Below the pieces are notes generated by a model that saw only the letters and a program-made list of their open reading frames with translations, was not told where the DNA came from and ran no database searches. A DNA stretch of 64,000 bases from Mucilaginibacter sp. SG564 (GTDB lineage Bacteria; Bacteroidota; Bacteroidia; Sphingobacteriales; Sphingobacteriaceae), in assembly GCF_013149275.1 (NCBI RefSeq), contig NZ_JABGNA010000004.1, positions 62,001 through 126,000 on the forward strand. Reading direction: 5' to 3'. A program made the translations under genes and the position numbers. Shown here piece after piece: positions 8,435 through 18,559 of this stretch; position 1 is the first letter of the stretch; each line of letters starts with the position of its first letter.

Positions 8435-9829
8435 ATGCAGAGTTACCAGGAATTTCTTGATTTGAGTGTAGGTTTCCCGCAGGATGGTTTTGAGATCATC
8501 GACGATGAACTATACTTTCAAGACCTTAATTTAATGGAGATGATCGAAACGTATGGCACACCGCTACGTTTTACTTATCTGCCCATGATAACCAAGAAAA
8601 TACAACAGGCTAAGTTGTTGTTTCAGCAAGCTATCATCAAAAACAATTACCGCGGCAGTTACAAATACTGTTATTGTACCAAGAGTTCACATTTCAGGCA
8701 CATTGTGGAAGAAGCGTTGAAAAACGAGATCCACCTGGAAACATCATCAGCTTTTGATATGCCGATGATCGATGCCCTGGAGAAAAAAGGAGCGGTAACT
8801 AAAGATATCACCGTAATATGCAACGGGTTTAAAACTTTTCAATATAAAACCTATATTATCGACATGCTGCATGATGGATTTAAAAACATCATTCCGGTAC
8901 TGGATAATAAGGAAGAGTTTAATCTGTACGATGATGAGATTGAAATGGATACCCCTTGTAACCTGGGTATCCGTATAGCAGCTGAAGAGCAACCCGACTC
9001 CCAGTTTTATACCTCACGTTTAGGCGTACGTATGGAAGATGTGATCGACTTTTATCATAACAAGATCGAAGAAAATCCTAATTTCCAGGTAAAACTGTTA
9101 CATTTCTTTATCAATTCCGGTATCTCTGATACTCCATACTACTGGAACGAATTGGAGAAATACGTAACCCTTTATTGCAAGTTCAAAAAAGTGAATCCAC
9201 ACCTGGATACACTGGACATCGGTGGTGGTATGCCATTCAAAGATTCGCTGGTATTTGATTTTGATTACGAGTATATGATCAATGAGATCGTAAGCCGTAT
9301 CAAAGAGATCTGTGCTGATAACGATACCGTTGAACCCGATATTATTACCGAATTTGGCAAATACACCGTGGCAGAAGCTTCGGGCATTCTATATAAAGTA
9401 TTAGGCCGGAAGCAACAAAACGACCGCGAAAGATGGTTGATGCTGGATGGTTCATTCATCACCAATTTACCCGATGTTTGGGCCCTGAATCAAAAATATA
9501 TCCTGTTGCCTATTAACAACTGGGATTCGGAATATGAGCGTGTAAACCTTGGTGGTATTACCTGCGATGGCCAGGATTATTACAACCAGGAAGCCCACAT
9601 GAACAGTGTTTTTATGCCTAAAACCCGTAAAGTACAATACCTGGGCTTTTTTAACACAGGTGCTTACCAGGAGGTATTAAGCGGATATGGTGGTATACAC
9701 CATTGCTTACTCCCTTCGCCCAAACACGTGATCATTCGCCGCAACCGCGATGAAACATTCAACTTTGAGGTATTTGGCGAAGAGCAAAACAGCAAACAAG
9801 TACTGAAAATTCTGGGCTATACTACCTAA
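8435..9829 (+). CDS. speA: Arginine decarboxylase (Bacteroidota-type SpeA)
   Basis: PLP-dependent fold-III decarboxylase converting arginine to agmatine for polyamine synthesis. The 464 residues match the short Bacteroidota form rather than the about 630-residue E. coli enzyme. Motifs: YKYCYCTKSSHF near 74 with the likely PLP lysine, DIGGGMPF near 256 for phosphate binding, EFGKYTVAEASG near 305, and GAYQEVLSGYGGIHH near 410. It lies in the arginine neighbourhood with the deiminase-family gene and ctlX but has its own spacer. TTTTTGCC about 20 bases before the ATG may be part of its promoter. A strong terminator follows. Confidence 0.9.
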   Translation: MQSYQEFLDLSVGFPQDGFEIIDDELYFQDLNLMEMIETYGTPLRFTYLPMITKKIQQAKLLFQQAIIKNNYRGSYKYCYCTKSSHFRHIVEEALKNEIHLETSSAFDMPMIDALEKKGAVTKDITVICNGFKTFQYKTYIIDMLHDGFKNIIPVLDNKEEFNLYDDEIEMDTPCNLGIRIAAEEQPDSQFYTSRLGVRMEDVIDFYHNKIEENPNFQVKLLHFFINSGISDTPYYWNELEKYVTLYCKFKKVNPHLDTLDIGGGMPFKDSLVFDFDYEYMINEIVSRIKEICADNDTVEPDIITEFGKYTVAEASGILYKVLGRKQQNDRERWLMLDGSFITNLPDVWALNQKYILLPINNWDSEYERVNLGGITCDGQDYYNQEAHMNSVFMPKTRKVQYLGFFNTGAYQEVLSGYGGIHHCLLPSPKHVIIRRNRDETFNFEVFGEEQNSKQVLKILGYTT

Positions 9830-9869
9830 CAGCTGGCAGTTAGCACAACATTAAATATGTTTTTAACTA

Positions 9870-9902
9870 TAGCGATGGATCTAAATCCATCGCTATTTTT
9901 TT
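9870..9902 (+). terminator. Rho-independent terminator after speA
   Basis: Perfect 11-bp stem TAGCGATGGAT/ATCCATCGCTA with a 4-base loop and a run of eight T at its 3' side, 40 bases after the speA stop. Confidence 0.9.
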
Positions 9903-9985
9903 GACCATTGATAACTTTATCTGAATTACGATTTTCCGAATTAAAGTGTTATCCCCGTTTTTGATTAAATTGACGGGCGATTTTT

Positions 9986-10074
9986 CACTACTCACTACTC
10001 ACTACTCACTACTCACTACTCACTACTCACTACTCACTACTCACTACTCACTACTCACTACTCACTACTCACTA
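9986..10074. repeat. Heptanucleotide tandem repeat (CACTACT)n
   Basis: About 12.7 perfect copies of CACTACT over 89 bases, with no mismatch. The last unit supplies the TAG stop codon of the minus-strand lipoprotein gene that ends at 10072. Copy-number change would alter only the region after that stop. This array is a likely site of slippage and strain variation. Confidence 0.97.
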
Positions 10075-10572
10075 ATAGCAACTGTTTCTGATCTTTTTCA
10101 ATATATCGGGTGTTATATCTGATATGGCTTGTTGATATTTACCTTCATTATTGAGCTGGTACAGTGCGCCGCTTTGATCATTGTAGACATAGGAACATAA
10201 ATTATGTTCTTCTCCGTCTTCATTTTTTCGCACATCTATTCTCAGGCCATCTGTCATATTTGATTTACCAGCGGATTCGGCTGGTACCGACCTGATCCAG
10301 TTAACCGTATAACTTATATTTTGCGATGATATCGATGCTGTGTTTTGTTTATAACTTTTGCTGGTCTGTATCACTTGCAGCAAGCACTTTACACAAGGAG
10401 CTGTCACCGTAGAAGTCCCATGTTGTTTTTGAGGATTATCGATTGCCCTATCCTTTTTCCCCTCCACCAGCACCATAGCCTTTGTAATTATTGGTTTTGG
10501 TTTGGCGTGTTCGCAAGCAGATAGTGCTATCATCATTATACAAAAACAAGTATTCCATATTAATATCCTCAT
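10072..10572 (-). CDS. Hypothetical lipoprotein
   Basis: 166 residues, family not recognised. The N-terminus is a lipoprotein signal (MRILIWNTCFCIMMIALSAC) with the lipobox LSAC at 17-20, so an envelope location is expected. The mature part holds a CVKC pair near 58, a Ser/Thr-rich middle and a C-terminal half with a single NLCSYVYNDQSG segment that resembles a small beta domain. It is isolated between the speA terminator and the spacer upstream of mqo. Its stop codon is formed by the last unit of a 7-base tandem repeat. Confidence 0.7.
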   Translation of the reverse strand: MRILIWNTCFCIMMIALSACEHAKPKPIITKAMVLVEGKKDRAIDNPQKQHGTSTVTAPCVKCLLQVIQTSKSYKQNTASISSQNISYTVNWIRSVPAESAGKSNMTDGLRIDVRKNEDGEEHNLCSYVYNDQSGALYQLNNEGKYQQAISDITPDILKKIRNSCY

Positions 10573-10875
10573 GCCAGATCCGTCAGTTATTTATTGTATA
10601 TACAGCAACGGAAGCTTTTTGTGTTAACCCGATGTAAACAACATTGGCCAAAAGCTGTAAAACCTTGCCATTTTAATTTAAACAAGTTATTTATTGCATT
10701 TAATGGACATGAACAGGCCCTGTTTTTTATAAAAATTTCTTAAAATTGTCTGATTTAATTTTCCCTTGCTGCTAAACATGCCTGCAGGACTTAATCATCA
10801 CAACAATTTTTAAAAAACCGGGTTATACCTGGTATAATTTAACTCGAGCATACCCCTACAGGTATTATAAAAAAG
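10573..10875. other. 303-base spacer upstream of mqo
   Basis: No gene seen. It separates the divergent lipoprotein and mqo genes and is AT-rich. The only structure I can support is the pair of dyads at 10823-10865 close to mqo. Confidence 0.6.
10823..10865 (+). promoter_or_regulatory. Two related dyads upstream of mqo
   Basis: TTATACC-T-GGTATAA at 10823-10837 is a perfect dyad. ATACC-6 nt-GGTAT at 10850-10865 shares its half-sites. Both lie within about 55 bases of the mqo ATG, where an operator would be expected. No regulator can be named. Confidence 0.4.
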
Positions 10876-12384
10876 ATGGCTAATAGCGATAAAGTTTCAG
10901 AAACAAAGGTTGACGTAGTTTTAATTGGCGCGGGTATCATGAGCGCAACACTGGGGGTAATGCTTAAAGAACTGCAACCCGATTTAACTATTGAAATTTT
11001 TGAACGACTTGATGTTATAGCTGCCGAAAGCTCGGCCCCGATGAATAATGCGGGCACCGGTCACTCCGCCTTTTGCGAGTTGAATTATACCCCTGAGTTA
11101 CCCGACGGAACAGTCGAAATAAAAAAAGCCATTAAAATTGCCGAGCAATTTGAGATCTCCAAAGAGTTCTGGTCATACCTCATCGAACAAAAATACATCC
11201 AATCGCCGGAAAGTTTTATTCGTAAGGTACCTCACATGAGCTTTGTTTGGGGGCCCGAAAACGTAAGCTATCTTAAAAAACGCCAGGAAGCACTGACCAA
11301 ACACCATTTTTTTAAGGGGATGCTGTATTCTGAAGATAAAGCACAGCTTCAGCAATGGATCCCACTGGTGATGGAAGGTCGTGACGAGAACGAAAAAGTT
11401 TCGGCCACATTTATGGGTTTAGGTACCGATGTAAACTTTGGCAGCTTAACCAGCAGCCTGCTTAATCAGCTTAAACAAAAAAATGGGGTTTCGCTAAGTC
11501 TGAACCACGATGTGCGCAACATTAAACGCAATCAGGATAATAGCTGGCAAATAACCGTAAAAGATAAAACAACAGGGCAAAAAAGAAAACTAACCTCCAG
11601 CTTTGTGTTTGTTGGCGCCGGAGGCGGCGCTTTGCCCCTGCTGCAAAAATCGGGCATTGCAGAAAGCAAGGGCTTTGGCGGCTTCCCGGTAAGCGGACAA
11701 TGGCTGGTATGTAACAACCCGGATGTTGTTGCCCGCCATGAAGCCAAAGTATATGGTAAAGCATCTGTAGGATCGCCGCCAATGTCTGTACCGCACCTGG
11801 ATACCCGGGTTATCAATGGTAAAAGAGAATTACTTTTTGGCCCGTACGCGGGATTTTCTACACGCTTCCTGAAGAAAGGTTCATTGCTTGATCTTTTCTG
11901 CTCTATCAAGTTAAATAACATATGGCCTTTACTTGCCGTAGGGCGCGACAACTGGCCGCTAACCAAATATCTTATCAGCCAGGTATTACAATCGCCTGCC
12001 GACCGTTTAAAAGCCCTTCAGGAGTACATGCCCACAGCCAAAGCCAACGAATGGGACCTGGACATAGCCGGTCAGCGTGTACAGGTAATTAAAAAAGACG
12101 CTCAACATGGCGGTGTACTTGAATTTGGAACCGAAGTAGTAACCTCTGCCGATGGCAGTATATCGGCCTTATTAGGAGCATCACCGGGTGCGTCAACTTC
12201 GGTACCTATCATGATACATCTGATAGAACGCTGTTTTAAGAATCATATTAAAACCGATGAGTGGCAACAAAAACTAAAAGAGATGATACCCTCATACGGA
12301 CAGTCATTAGCTAATGATGAAGCGCTGAGCGAAGTTACCCGGGCCAGAACGAGCCGGGTATTAGGATTAGGACAGATTCCCTAA
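10876..12384 (+). CDS. mqo: Malate:quinone oxidoreductase
   Basis: FAD-dependent peripheral membrane enzyme that oxidises malate to oxaloacetate and passes the electrons to quinone, replacing or supplementing NAD-malate dehydrogenase in the TCA cycle. The 502 residues are typical. The FAD-binding motif [13 protein letters not shown] begins near residue 15, and [19 protein letters not shown] near 55 is highly characteristic of the family. [16 protein letters not shown] near 435 and the C-terminal [13 protein letters not shown] complete the match. It is monocistronic, with two dyads upstream and a TIR-bounded repeat element beginning 21 bases after the stop. Confidence 0.95.
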   Translation: MANSDKVSETKVDVVLIGAGIMSATLGVMLKELQPDLTIEIFERLDVIAAESSAPMNNAGTGHSAFCELNYTPELPDGTVEIKKAIKIAEQFEISKEFWSYLIEQKYIQSPESFIRKVPHMSFVWGPENVSYLKKRQEALTKHHFFKGMLYSEDKAQLQQWIPLVMEGRDENEKVSATFMGLGTDVNFGSLTSSLLNQLKQKNGVSLSLNHDVRNIKRNQDNSWQITVKDKTTGQKRKLTSSFVFVGAGGGALPLLQKSGIAESKGFGGFPVSGQWLVCNNPDVVARHEAKVYGKASVGSPPMSVPHLDTRVINGKRELLFGPYAGFSTRFLKKGSLLDLFCSIKLNNIWPLLAVGRDNWPLTKYLISQVLQSPADRLKALQEYMPTAKANEWDLDIAGQRVQVIKKDAQHGGVLEFGTEVVTSADGSISALLGASPGASTSVPIMIHLIERCFKNHIKTDEWQQKLKEMIPSYGQSLANDEALSEVTRARTSRVLGLGQIP

Positions 12385-12405
12385 CCAGGCATACCATTTT
12401 GTAAA

Positions 12406-12522
12406 AAAAGTGGGTTTACATGGTTTACACTTTTTATGGTTTACATTGTTATAAATAATTATCAATCAAATAGTTATATAAATTTTATTATCAAAAAGTG
12501 GGTTTACATGTAAACCCACTTT
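12406..12522. repeat. TIR-bounded interspersed element, copy 1
   Basis: A 117-base element bounded by AAAAGTGGGTTTACA and its inverted complement ending CCCACTTT. After the left end come two more ATGGTTTACA words, then an AT-rich core. An inverted near-palindrome (GTGGGTTTACA-TG-TAAACCCAC) closes it. A second copy lies at 40155-40272. The first 42 bases are near identical in both, while the core differs. It contains no ORF, so it resembles a MITE or REP-like element. Confidence 0.85.
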
Positions 12523-12632
12523 GGGGGCCTTCAAAGGAATCACGAGAAGGCTAGCCAAGCTTAATACCTCAGGGTATTCTGCGAGAGATTTCAGATTACC
12601 AGGGCCGGCACAAGTAAAACATTTGGCTTGGT

Positions 12633-13649
12633 TTAGTTTAACTTGTTAAAAGCCCTGTGATTTTGATTTCCTTTGTCAACAGTAAAGTTAATCGGCACCG
12701 AGTATTGAACCCTTACCAGGATTCCATAGAAATAGGCGGGCGACCATTTGGGGCACATTTTAATAACTCTGACAGCCTCATCATCGAGGCTTTTCTCTAC
12801 TCCCCTAGCAACTTTAATACCCTGAAGGGAGCCGTCTTTTTCTACTACAAATGTTATGATTACCCTACCTTGTATTTTATGTTCTCTGGCGTATTGTGGA
12901 TACCTTACATTCCTGGTTAAAAAATGTCCAAATGCGTCAATCCCACCCTCAAATTCTGGAATAACTTCTGTTGCTTTGAATTCGTATTGATGTCCGTTTT
13001 TAACAAAGCTCGTTCCCGAAATTAAATTCCCCCTCAAATAGGTGCATCGGTAATCCACACTATCATTTAAACGACCAGTCCAGTTACCTTCCTTCAAGCC
13101 GTCGTTTACAAAACCCTGCTCAATAATTTGTTTAAAATCACTACTGTATTTGATCCATTTACCATTTCCATCTTCGGCCAATACAATTCCTGTAGAATCA
13201 CTACATCCATTGAATGTAAAAGTGTCCTGGTGATAACTACCGGAAATATACATTTTACCATTAGGGTAATAGGTAATGGCAGCGCCTTCCAGATGACCAT
13301 TTTCAAAATTACAGATCATTTTTTTTTGTCCATCTGGATAATATTCCAGGCAGGGACCCTGAAAAACGGCATAAGCAGCTATTTGAACCGTTGATAGCGC
13401 CGTTCGCTTTAATTTTCCATTTAGGTAAAAATCATTTATGGGGTAAAGGCTCCTGTCAATATTTGTATCAGGAGAGGTGATCATGCGTATAAAATCAGCG
13501 CTGTCTTTATTTTCTGCCATTACCGATCTTTCTACGTTATTATTCCACCCAACATTTTTCATGTATACCCAATCTGTATCGCGTTGGGCGCTTGCCTTTT
13601 CGGTGCAAAAAATGAATATAATCACAAGAAGGTAGAAAAAACTGCGCAT
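12633..13649 (-). CDS. Secreted YwqK/MORN-like protein with TonB C-terminal domain
   Basis: 338 residues. An N-terminal signal peptide (FFYLLVIIFIFC, cut near ASA-QRD) leads into a middle region of antitoxin-YwqK/MORN-like units such as GPCLEYYPDGQKKMICNFEN and ITYYPNGKMYISGSY. The C-terminal 100 residues form a TonB_C domain (RYPQYAREHKIQGRVIITFV, then DDEAVRVIKMCPKWSPA). There is no proline-rich spanning arm and no obvious anchor, so it is not a classical TonB energy transducer. A periplasmic partner or scaffolding role is possible. It lies 64 bases downstream of the M1 peptidase gene on the same strand. Confidence 0.82.
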   Translation of the reverse strand: MRSFFYLLVIIFIFCTEKASAQRDTDWVYMKNVGWNNNVERSVMAENKDSADFIRMITSPDTNIDRSLYPINDFYLNGKLKRTALSTVQIAAYAVFQGPCLEYYPDGQKKMICNFENGHLEGAAITYYPNGKMYISGSYHQDTFTFNGCSDSTGIVLAEDGNGKWIKYSSDFKQIIEQGFVNDGLKEGNWTGRLNDSVDYRCTYLRGNLISGTSFVKNGHQYEFKATEVIPEFEGGIDAFGHFLTRNVRYPQYAREHKIQGRVIITFVVEKDGSLQGIKVARGVEKSLDDEAVRVIKMCPKWSPAYFYGILVRVQYSVPINFTVDKGNQNHRAFNKLN

Positions 13650-13713
13650 GGCTCCGGCTATGGTATTAAAACTGAAATATACAAAAAGGAGCTATCAAAT
13701 TAAAGAGCCATTT

Positions 13714-16317
13714 CTACTGAAAGCCCCCTGCAGTCATACCGCTATTTACAGCAGTTTCCTTCACCTTAAATTCGGCTGATTGGCCCAGCAGGGTAGTTTT
13801 GATAAGGAAGGGTATACGGATGCCGCCGTTGATGCCCTCATAATCGCCAAATTCAATTACCGAGTTTACGGAGCCTTCAACCACCTGCTTTATCTTCAAA
13901 CCGGTTTTCTGATTATAAAAATTCCTGATCTGGGTTCCTTCTGCCAGGTTTATATCAATTTCATAAGCCAGATCGCCATTCACTATTTTAAGCGTGGAAT
14001 CGAGTTCCATCGTGTAGCCCCCCTTTTCATATTCAAGTTCGGGGAAAGGTTTGCTCTTGGCTTTTATTATCTTTTTACCGGCTTCATCCAGCGGTATTTC
14101 GCGACTTAACTGTTGTACACTCACACGCTCGCCGTTTACCAAAACATGGGTTACAACCAAATTATTGTATGATGGCACGGTTATTTGCTGAAAATACATA
14201 TCGGGTGCCCTGTACCGACTAACCATTTGCACTTCGGATCCCTGAATGGTACCTGTTGACGATATTTGCAGATCTTTAATATTTTTTAACTTTTCGGTTC
14301 CGCCTATAGCGTCAATATACGTTTTGATAACACTGGAAGCAGTTGTACCGGCCGGTACAGGCAAACCGCTGAATGAATTATTCTCGGGGTTAATATCAGG
14401 CAAAAGATGATCAGGGTCGACCACAGCCGAAACAACTTTTGAGGTCGATTTATAATGAAATGTCCAAAGCCCGCCACGCTGCCATATTTCGACAGGGAGT
14501 TTCACTATGGCGGTTTTGCCATTTTCTTCTTTGATCTGTATGGTTATGGGCAGGGCCATCTCTTCCAGGTTTTCCAGGGTGATCAGGGCTCCTTTGGAGG
14601 CATCGCCATCGGGATAAGTAATATCCCTTATACCCTGGTCGAGTTTCCAGGTGGTAAAAAACCATTCGTTCCAAAACCAGCTCAGATCCTCTCCCGCGGC
14701 ATTATCCATGGTATGGAAAAAATCCCATGGTGTAGGATGTTTAAATGCCCAGCGTTTGATATAAGTTTTAAAGGCATAATCAAAACGTTGCTCGCCCAGA
14801 ACCTGTTCACGCAGGATAGCAAGCCCCAGTGCCGGTTTACTATAAGCAGCTACACCTAAAAAATTATCCTGGAGAACATCCGGTATCGTCATGATGGGCT
14901 CGGCATCGGGGCCAAACTGTTCTATAGCTGTTTTTTGTTCATCGGGTTTCACATAATATTCACCATTGTTAAACACTTTGGTATCTACATTATTTAAAAA
15001 CGTATTAAAACCTTCGTCCATCCAGGCGTATTTACGCTCGTTTGACCCTACGATCATTGGGAACCAATTGTGGCCGAACTCATGATTCGTTACCGACCAT
15101 AGATCACTACTTTTACTTTCGGAACTACAAAAAACGATGCCCGGGTATTCCATACCGCCAACGGTACCAGCCACATTGGTAGCTACGGGATAAGTATATT
15201 CAAACCACTGACTGGAGTACAGTTCAATAGCGCCTTTCACATATTCTGTTGAGCGGCTCCAGGCTTGCTTTCCCTTACTTTCAATCGGATAAACTGACTG
15301 CGCCAGCGCTTTCTTCCCACCAGACAGATTAATGCGCGCTGCATCCCATATAAATGCTTTTGAAGCAGCCCAGGCCACATCACGCGCATTTTTGCATAGA
15401 AAGTGCCAGGTAAGATTTGGCTTTTTAGGATAATCATCTTTTCGCAAAACATCTGCGGAGTCTTTGATCATGATGGTTTTATCGCTGTTGCGGGCTTCGG
15501 CCAAACGTTTCAGTGTAGTTGGGGAATATACTTCGTTGGGATTAAGTAATTCGCCCGATCCCACTACTAACAGACTGGCCGGAGCTGTAATTGTATAATC
15601 AAAATTGCCATATTCCAGGTAAAACTCCCCGGCTCCAAGGTATGGCAGGGTATTCCATCCGCTCACGTCGTCATAAACTTCCATACGGGGATACCATTGT
15701 GCCAATTCATATATCCAGCCATTTTTAGTAAGCAGGCGCCCCATCCTATCAGTTCCGTATTGGGGAATATCAAACCCATACTCAATCCTGATCTGCAGTT
15801 TACTCCCATCGGCACGTAAAGAATCTTTCAGCTTTATTTGCAAACGCGTATCGGTCACCAGATAATCTGCTTTTTCGGTTTTGCCATTTTTAGTGATGAA
15901 TATGGCTTTTATCTCATCGCCTTTGGTATAAGTACGATTGTTAAACCGGCCGCCGGTTATTGGGCTGGTAGCTTCGGCCCTTGAATCTTCCCGGTAAATA
16001 TTTTGCTCTACCTGCAGCCACAAAAAACCCAGTGCATCGGGGCTGTTATTGGTATAGGTGATCAGCGCGGTACCGTCAATCCGATGTTTCAGCGTATCTA
16101 AAGTAACATTCAGTTTATAATCTGCCTTATTTTGCCAGTATTTGGAGCCCGGTGCCCCACCGGCGTTCCTGAACGCGTTACCTTTTTCGGGATAGAAATT
16201 AGGGTTGAATACTTTGTGCTGATCGTATTTTACAGCAGGCTGGTCGGTATTTTGCGCATATCCTTTAAAGGTTATGGCACACAGCAGTATACAAAGCGTT
16301 AGGCTATAAGGCTTCAT
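13714..16317 (-). CDS. Secreted M1-family zinc aminopeptidase with extra C-terminal domain
   Basis: 867 residues with a signal peptide ending at GYAQ near 22. The M1 catalytic core holds the exopeptidase-type GGMEYPG loop and the zinc site HEFGHN followed after 18 residues by the third ligand in WMDEGFNTF. It should trim peptides or process proteins in the periplasm or at the surface. After residue about 660 comes a second module starting near [20 protein letters not shown], resembling the lipoprotein-sorting/DUF4292-type beta domains of Bacteroidota. The fusion makes it longer than a typical M1 enzyme. A good promoter lies just upstream. Confidence 0.9.
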   Translation of the reverse strand: MKPYSLTLCILLCAITFKGYAQNTDQPAVKYDQHKVFNPNFYPEKGNAFRNAGGAPGSKYWQNKADYKLNVTLDTLKHRIDGTALITYTNNSPDALGFLWLQVEQNIYREDSRAEATSPITGGRFNNRTYTKGDEIKAIFITKNGKTEKADYLVTDTRLQIKLKDSLRADGSKLQIRIEYGFDIPQYGTDRMGRLLTKNGWIYELAQWYPRMEVYDDVSGWNTLPYLGAGEFYLEYGNFDYTITAPASLLVVGSGELLNPNEVYSPTTLKRLAEARNSDKTIMIKDSADVLRKDDYPKKPNLTWHFLCKNARDVAWAASKAFIWDAARINLSGGKKALAQSVYPIESKGKQAWSRSTEYVKGAIELYSSQWFEYTYPVATNVAGTVGGMEYPGIVFCSSESKSSDLWSVTNHEFGHNWFPMIVGSNERKYAWMDEGFNTFLNNVDTKVFNNGEYYVKPDEQKTAIEQFGPDAEPIMTIPDVLQDNFLGVAAYSKPALGLAILREQVLGEQRFDYAFKTYIKRWAFKHPTPWDFFHTMDNAAGEDLSWFWNEWFFTTWKLDQGIRDITYPDGDASKGALITLENLEEMALPITIQIKEENGKTAIVKLPVEIWQRGGLWTFHYKSTSKVVSAVVDPDHLLPDINPENNSFSGLPVPAGTTASSVIKTYIDAIGGTEKLKNIKDLQISSTGTIQGSEVQMVSRYRAPDMYFQQITVPSYNNLVVTHVLVNGERVSVQQLSREIPLDEAGKKIIKAKSKPFPELEYEKGGYTMELDSTLKIVNGDLAYEIDINLAEGTQIRNFYNQKTGLKIKQVVEGSVNSVIEFGDYEGINGGIRIPFLIKTTLLGQSAEFKVKETAVNSGMTAGGFQ

Positions 16318-16351
16318 GTAGGTGATTTATCATAAATGAACGCCAATATAT

Positions 16352-16379
16352 CAAAATTATGATGATGCCCTTATGACAA
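16352..16379 (-). promoter_or_regulatory. Candidate promoter of the M1 peptidase gene
   Basis: The minus-strand -7 box TAATTTTG (16359-16352) is a full match to TAnnTTTG. A TTG-type -33 element lies 17 bases further upstream. This implies a leader of about 28 nt. Confidence 0.5.
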
Positions 16380-16481
16380 TTGGGCCGTTATAACATATTT
16401 TAACATATCATTACTGTTACATGCTTCTTAAAGACTAATATGCTTCCCTAAAAACAGTGTGTAACCATTATCTATTTTTTA

Positions 16482-16489
16482 TATTTTTG
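16482..16489 (+). promoter_or_regulatory. Candidate -7 box of the GT2/GH3 gene run
   Basis: TATTTTTG fits TAnnTTTG exactly and is 51 bases before the first glycosyltransferase ATG. A one-mismatch -33 (TGTG) lies 20 bases upstream at 16458-16461. Confidence 0.5.
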
Positions 16490-16540
16490 CGGATGATTGC
16501 GAGCACGCAAAACCGCCGCTCCGAATCACATTCCTAATAA

Positions 16541-17491
16541 ATGGATATATCAGTAGTAGTACCACTTTATGACGAAATAGAATCATTGCCGGAGTTAACC
16601 TCATGGATAAGCCGGGTAATGGACGAAAACCGTTTTACTTACGAGATTGTGCTAATTGATGATGGCAGTAAAGATGGCTCATGGGAAATGATCAGGAAAC
16701 TGCAGCTGAACAACCCTTTTATAAAGGGCATTAAGTTTAGGCGCAATTACGGTAAATCGGCGGCGTTGAATACGGGTTTTGAAGCCGCCAATGGCAATGT
16801 GATTATCACTATGGATGCCGATTTGCAGGATAGCCCCGATGAGATTCCGGAACTGTACCGCCGCATTACTGAAGAAAACTATGATCTGGTATCGGGCTGG
16901 AAAGCCAAACGGTATGATCCGCTGAGTAAAACCATCCCCACCAAGCTATTTAACGCGGCAACCCGCAAAATGAGTGGTATTGATAACCTACATGATTTTA
17001 ACTGCGGCTTAAAAGCTTATCGTAAAGCTGTAGTTAAAAACATTGAGGTTTACGGCGAAATGCACCGCTATATACCCGTACTGGCCAAATGGGCTGGCTT
17101 TACCAAAATAGGCGAACAGGTGGTTGAGCATCGCGCACGCAAATACGGTAAAACCAAATTTGGCATGAGCCGTTTTGTTAATGGTTTTCTGGATCTGCTC
17201 TCGATATTTTTTGTAGGTAAATTTGGCAAACGCCCGATGCACTTTTTTGGCACTATGGGCACACTGAGCTTTTTTGCAGGATTGATCATTGCCATATGGC
17301 TCATCAGCGAAAAGCTATATAATTTGGCCCATAATATAACTGTACGCCAACCAACTGATAATCCGTGGTTTTATATAGCTATAGTAGCCATTATTTTAGG
17401 TTCCCAATTATTTTTAACCGGCTTTGTTGCCGAGCTGGTTTCCAGAAACTCAAGCGAACGCAATAATTACCAGATAGAAGAGATAATATAA
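16541..17491 (+). CDS. GT2 family glycosyltransferase (DPM1/ArnC-like), membrane anchored
   Basis: 316 residues with a cytoplasmic GT-A domain. Motifs: VVVPLYDEIESLPEL at the start, IDDGSKDGSW near 41, the metal/nucleotide-binding MDADLQDSPDEIPEL near 90, DFNCGLKAYRK near 150 and RKYGKTKFGMSRF near 200. Two C-terminal membrane helices (about 230-255 and 280-305) follow. This architecture is shared with enzymes that move a sugar onto polyprenyl phosphate or a lipid carrier. The donor and acceptor cannot be read from sequence. It is first in a run with a second GT2, a membrane protein and a GH3 enzyme. Confidence 0.88.
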   Translation: MDISVVVPLYDEIESLPELTSWISRVMDENRFTYEIVLIDDGSKDGSWEMIRKLQLNNPFIKGIKFRRNYGKSAALNTGFEAANGNVIITMDADLQDSPDEIPELYRRITEENYDLVSGWKAKRYDPLSKTIPTKLFNAATRKMSGIDNLHDFNCGLKAYRKAVVKNIEVYGEMHRYIPVLAKWAGFTKIGEQVVEHRARKYGKTKFGMSRFVNGFLDLLSIFFVGKFGKRPMHFFGTMGTLSFFAGLIIAIWLISEKLYNLAHNITVRQPTDNPWFYIAIVAIILGSQLFLTGFVAELVSRNSSERNNYQIEEII

Positions 17492-17493
17492 TT

Positions 17494-17570
17494 GAAGAAA
17501 CAAGAATAAAGAGCCAAGAATCAGGACATTTTTTATTCTTATTTCTTGATTCTTGGCTCTTGTTTCTTGA
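17494..17570. repeat. Palindrome of AAGAATCA/TTGTTTCTTGA words
   Basis: The right arm TGATTCTTGGCTCTTGTTTC (from 17547) pairs with the left arm AGAAACAAG...AGCCAAGAATCA, which carries a 7-base insertion. It fills the gap between the two glycosyltransferase genes, starting just after the first stop. It may act as a partial terminator or processing site within the run. Confidence 0.7.
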
Positions 17571-17584
17571 CTCTATTTTAAAGC

Positions 17585-18553
17585 ATGTTTTTTTCCATCA
17601 TCATTCCTTTATATAATCGCCCGCAGGAGATCAAAGAACTGCTGGAAACCCTGGTGTTGCAAACCTACAGGAACTTTGAAGTTTTGGTGATAGAGGATGG
17701 TTCTGTTCAGGATGCCGAAGCCATAGCCAACAGTTTTATGGGTTCGCTTAACTTACGTTATTTCAAAAAGCTCAATGAAGGTCAGGGTTTTACCCGTAAT
17801 TTTGGTTTTGAGCGCGCCAAAGGCGACTACTTTATCATTTTTGATTCTGACTGCCTGATCCCTGCTGATTATCTCGAAATTGTAAATAACTCACTTACCA
17901 CCAACTACCTGGATGCCTACGGCGGCCCGGATGGTGCACACAGTTCATTTACACCCACGCAAAAGGCTATCAGCTACTCCATGACCTCTCCTTTTACAAC
18001 AGGCGGTATAAGGGGCAATAAAAAAGCTATCGGACAATTTCATCCGCGCAGTTTTAACATGGGTATATCGCGCCAGGTATGGGAAAAAGCAGGCGGATTT
18101 ATCATTACCCGCCTGGGCGAGGATATTGAATACAGTATCCGCATTCATTCGCTGGGCTTTAAAATAGGCTTGATACCCGATGCTATAGTTTATCATAAAC
18201 GGCGAACCAACTTTTCACAGTTTTATAAACAGCTTCATTTTTTTGGCAGGGCCCGTATCAATATTTATAAATTCTTTCCAAAGGAGTTAAAAGCAGTGCA
18301 CTTTTTTCCGGCGGTATTTACTATTGGGGTTATACTTACGCTTATTTTTAACCTGTTAGGTTGGCAAATAGCCCTATTGAGTAACCTGGTATTAGCAGTT
18401 TACATTTTGTTAATATTTTTTCATGCCTGGTGGAAAAATAAATCATTAAAAATTGCATTTTTGAGCATTATAGCCGCCTTCACCCAACTTATTGCCTACG
18501 GGTTAGGATTTATGCAGGATTTTTGGAAGCGTGTAATTTTTAACAGATCATAA
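17585..18553 (+). CDS. GT2 family glycosyltransferase
   Basis: 322 residues. The GT-A fold starts SIIIPLYNRPQEIKELLETL, with IEDGSVQD near 38 and the DXD-like FDSDCLIPADYL near 92. ITRLGEDIEYSIRI near 185 resembles the acceptor/base ED motif. Three hydrophobic helices close the protein (from about 238 to 315), so it is anchored in the inner membrane. Next to a DPM1-like GT2, a role in glycolipid or surface polysaccharide synthesis is likely, but the sugar is unknown. Only 6 bases separate it from the following membrane protein gene. Confidence 0.87.
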   Translation: MFFSIIIPLYNRPQEIKELLETLVLQTYRNFEVLVIEDGSVQDAEAIANSFMGSLNLRYFKKLNEGQGFTRNFGFERAKGDYFIIFDSDCLIPADYLEIVNNSLTTNYLDAYGGPDGAHSSFTPTQKAISYSMTSPFTTGGIRGNKKAIGQFHPRSFNMGISRQVWEKAGGFIITRLGEDIEYSIRIHSLGFKIGLIPDAIVYHKRRTNFSQFYKQLHFFGRARINIYKFFPKELKAVHFFPAVFTIGVILTLIFNLLGWQIALLSNLVLAVYILLIFFHAWWKNKSLKIAFLSIIAAFTQLIAYGLGFMQDFWKRVIFNRS

Positions 18554-18559
18554 GAACCT

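Noticed and set aside
9986..10074. Possible CRISPR-like array
   Set aside because: It is a pure 7-base tandem repeat with no spacers.
11522..11966. Overlapping minus-strand ORFs of up to 144 codons inside mqo
   Set aside because: They are shadow frames of mqo, whose own frame is complete and has clear family motifs.
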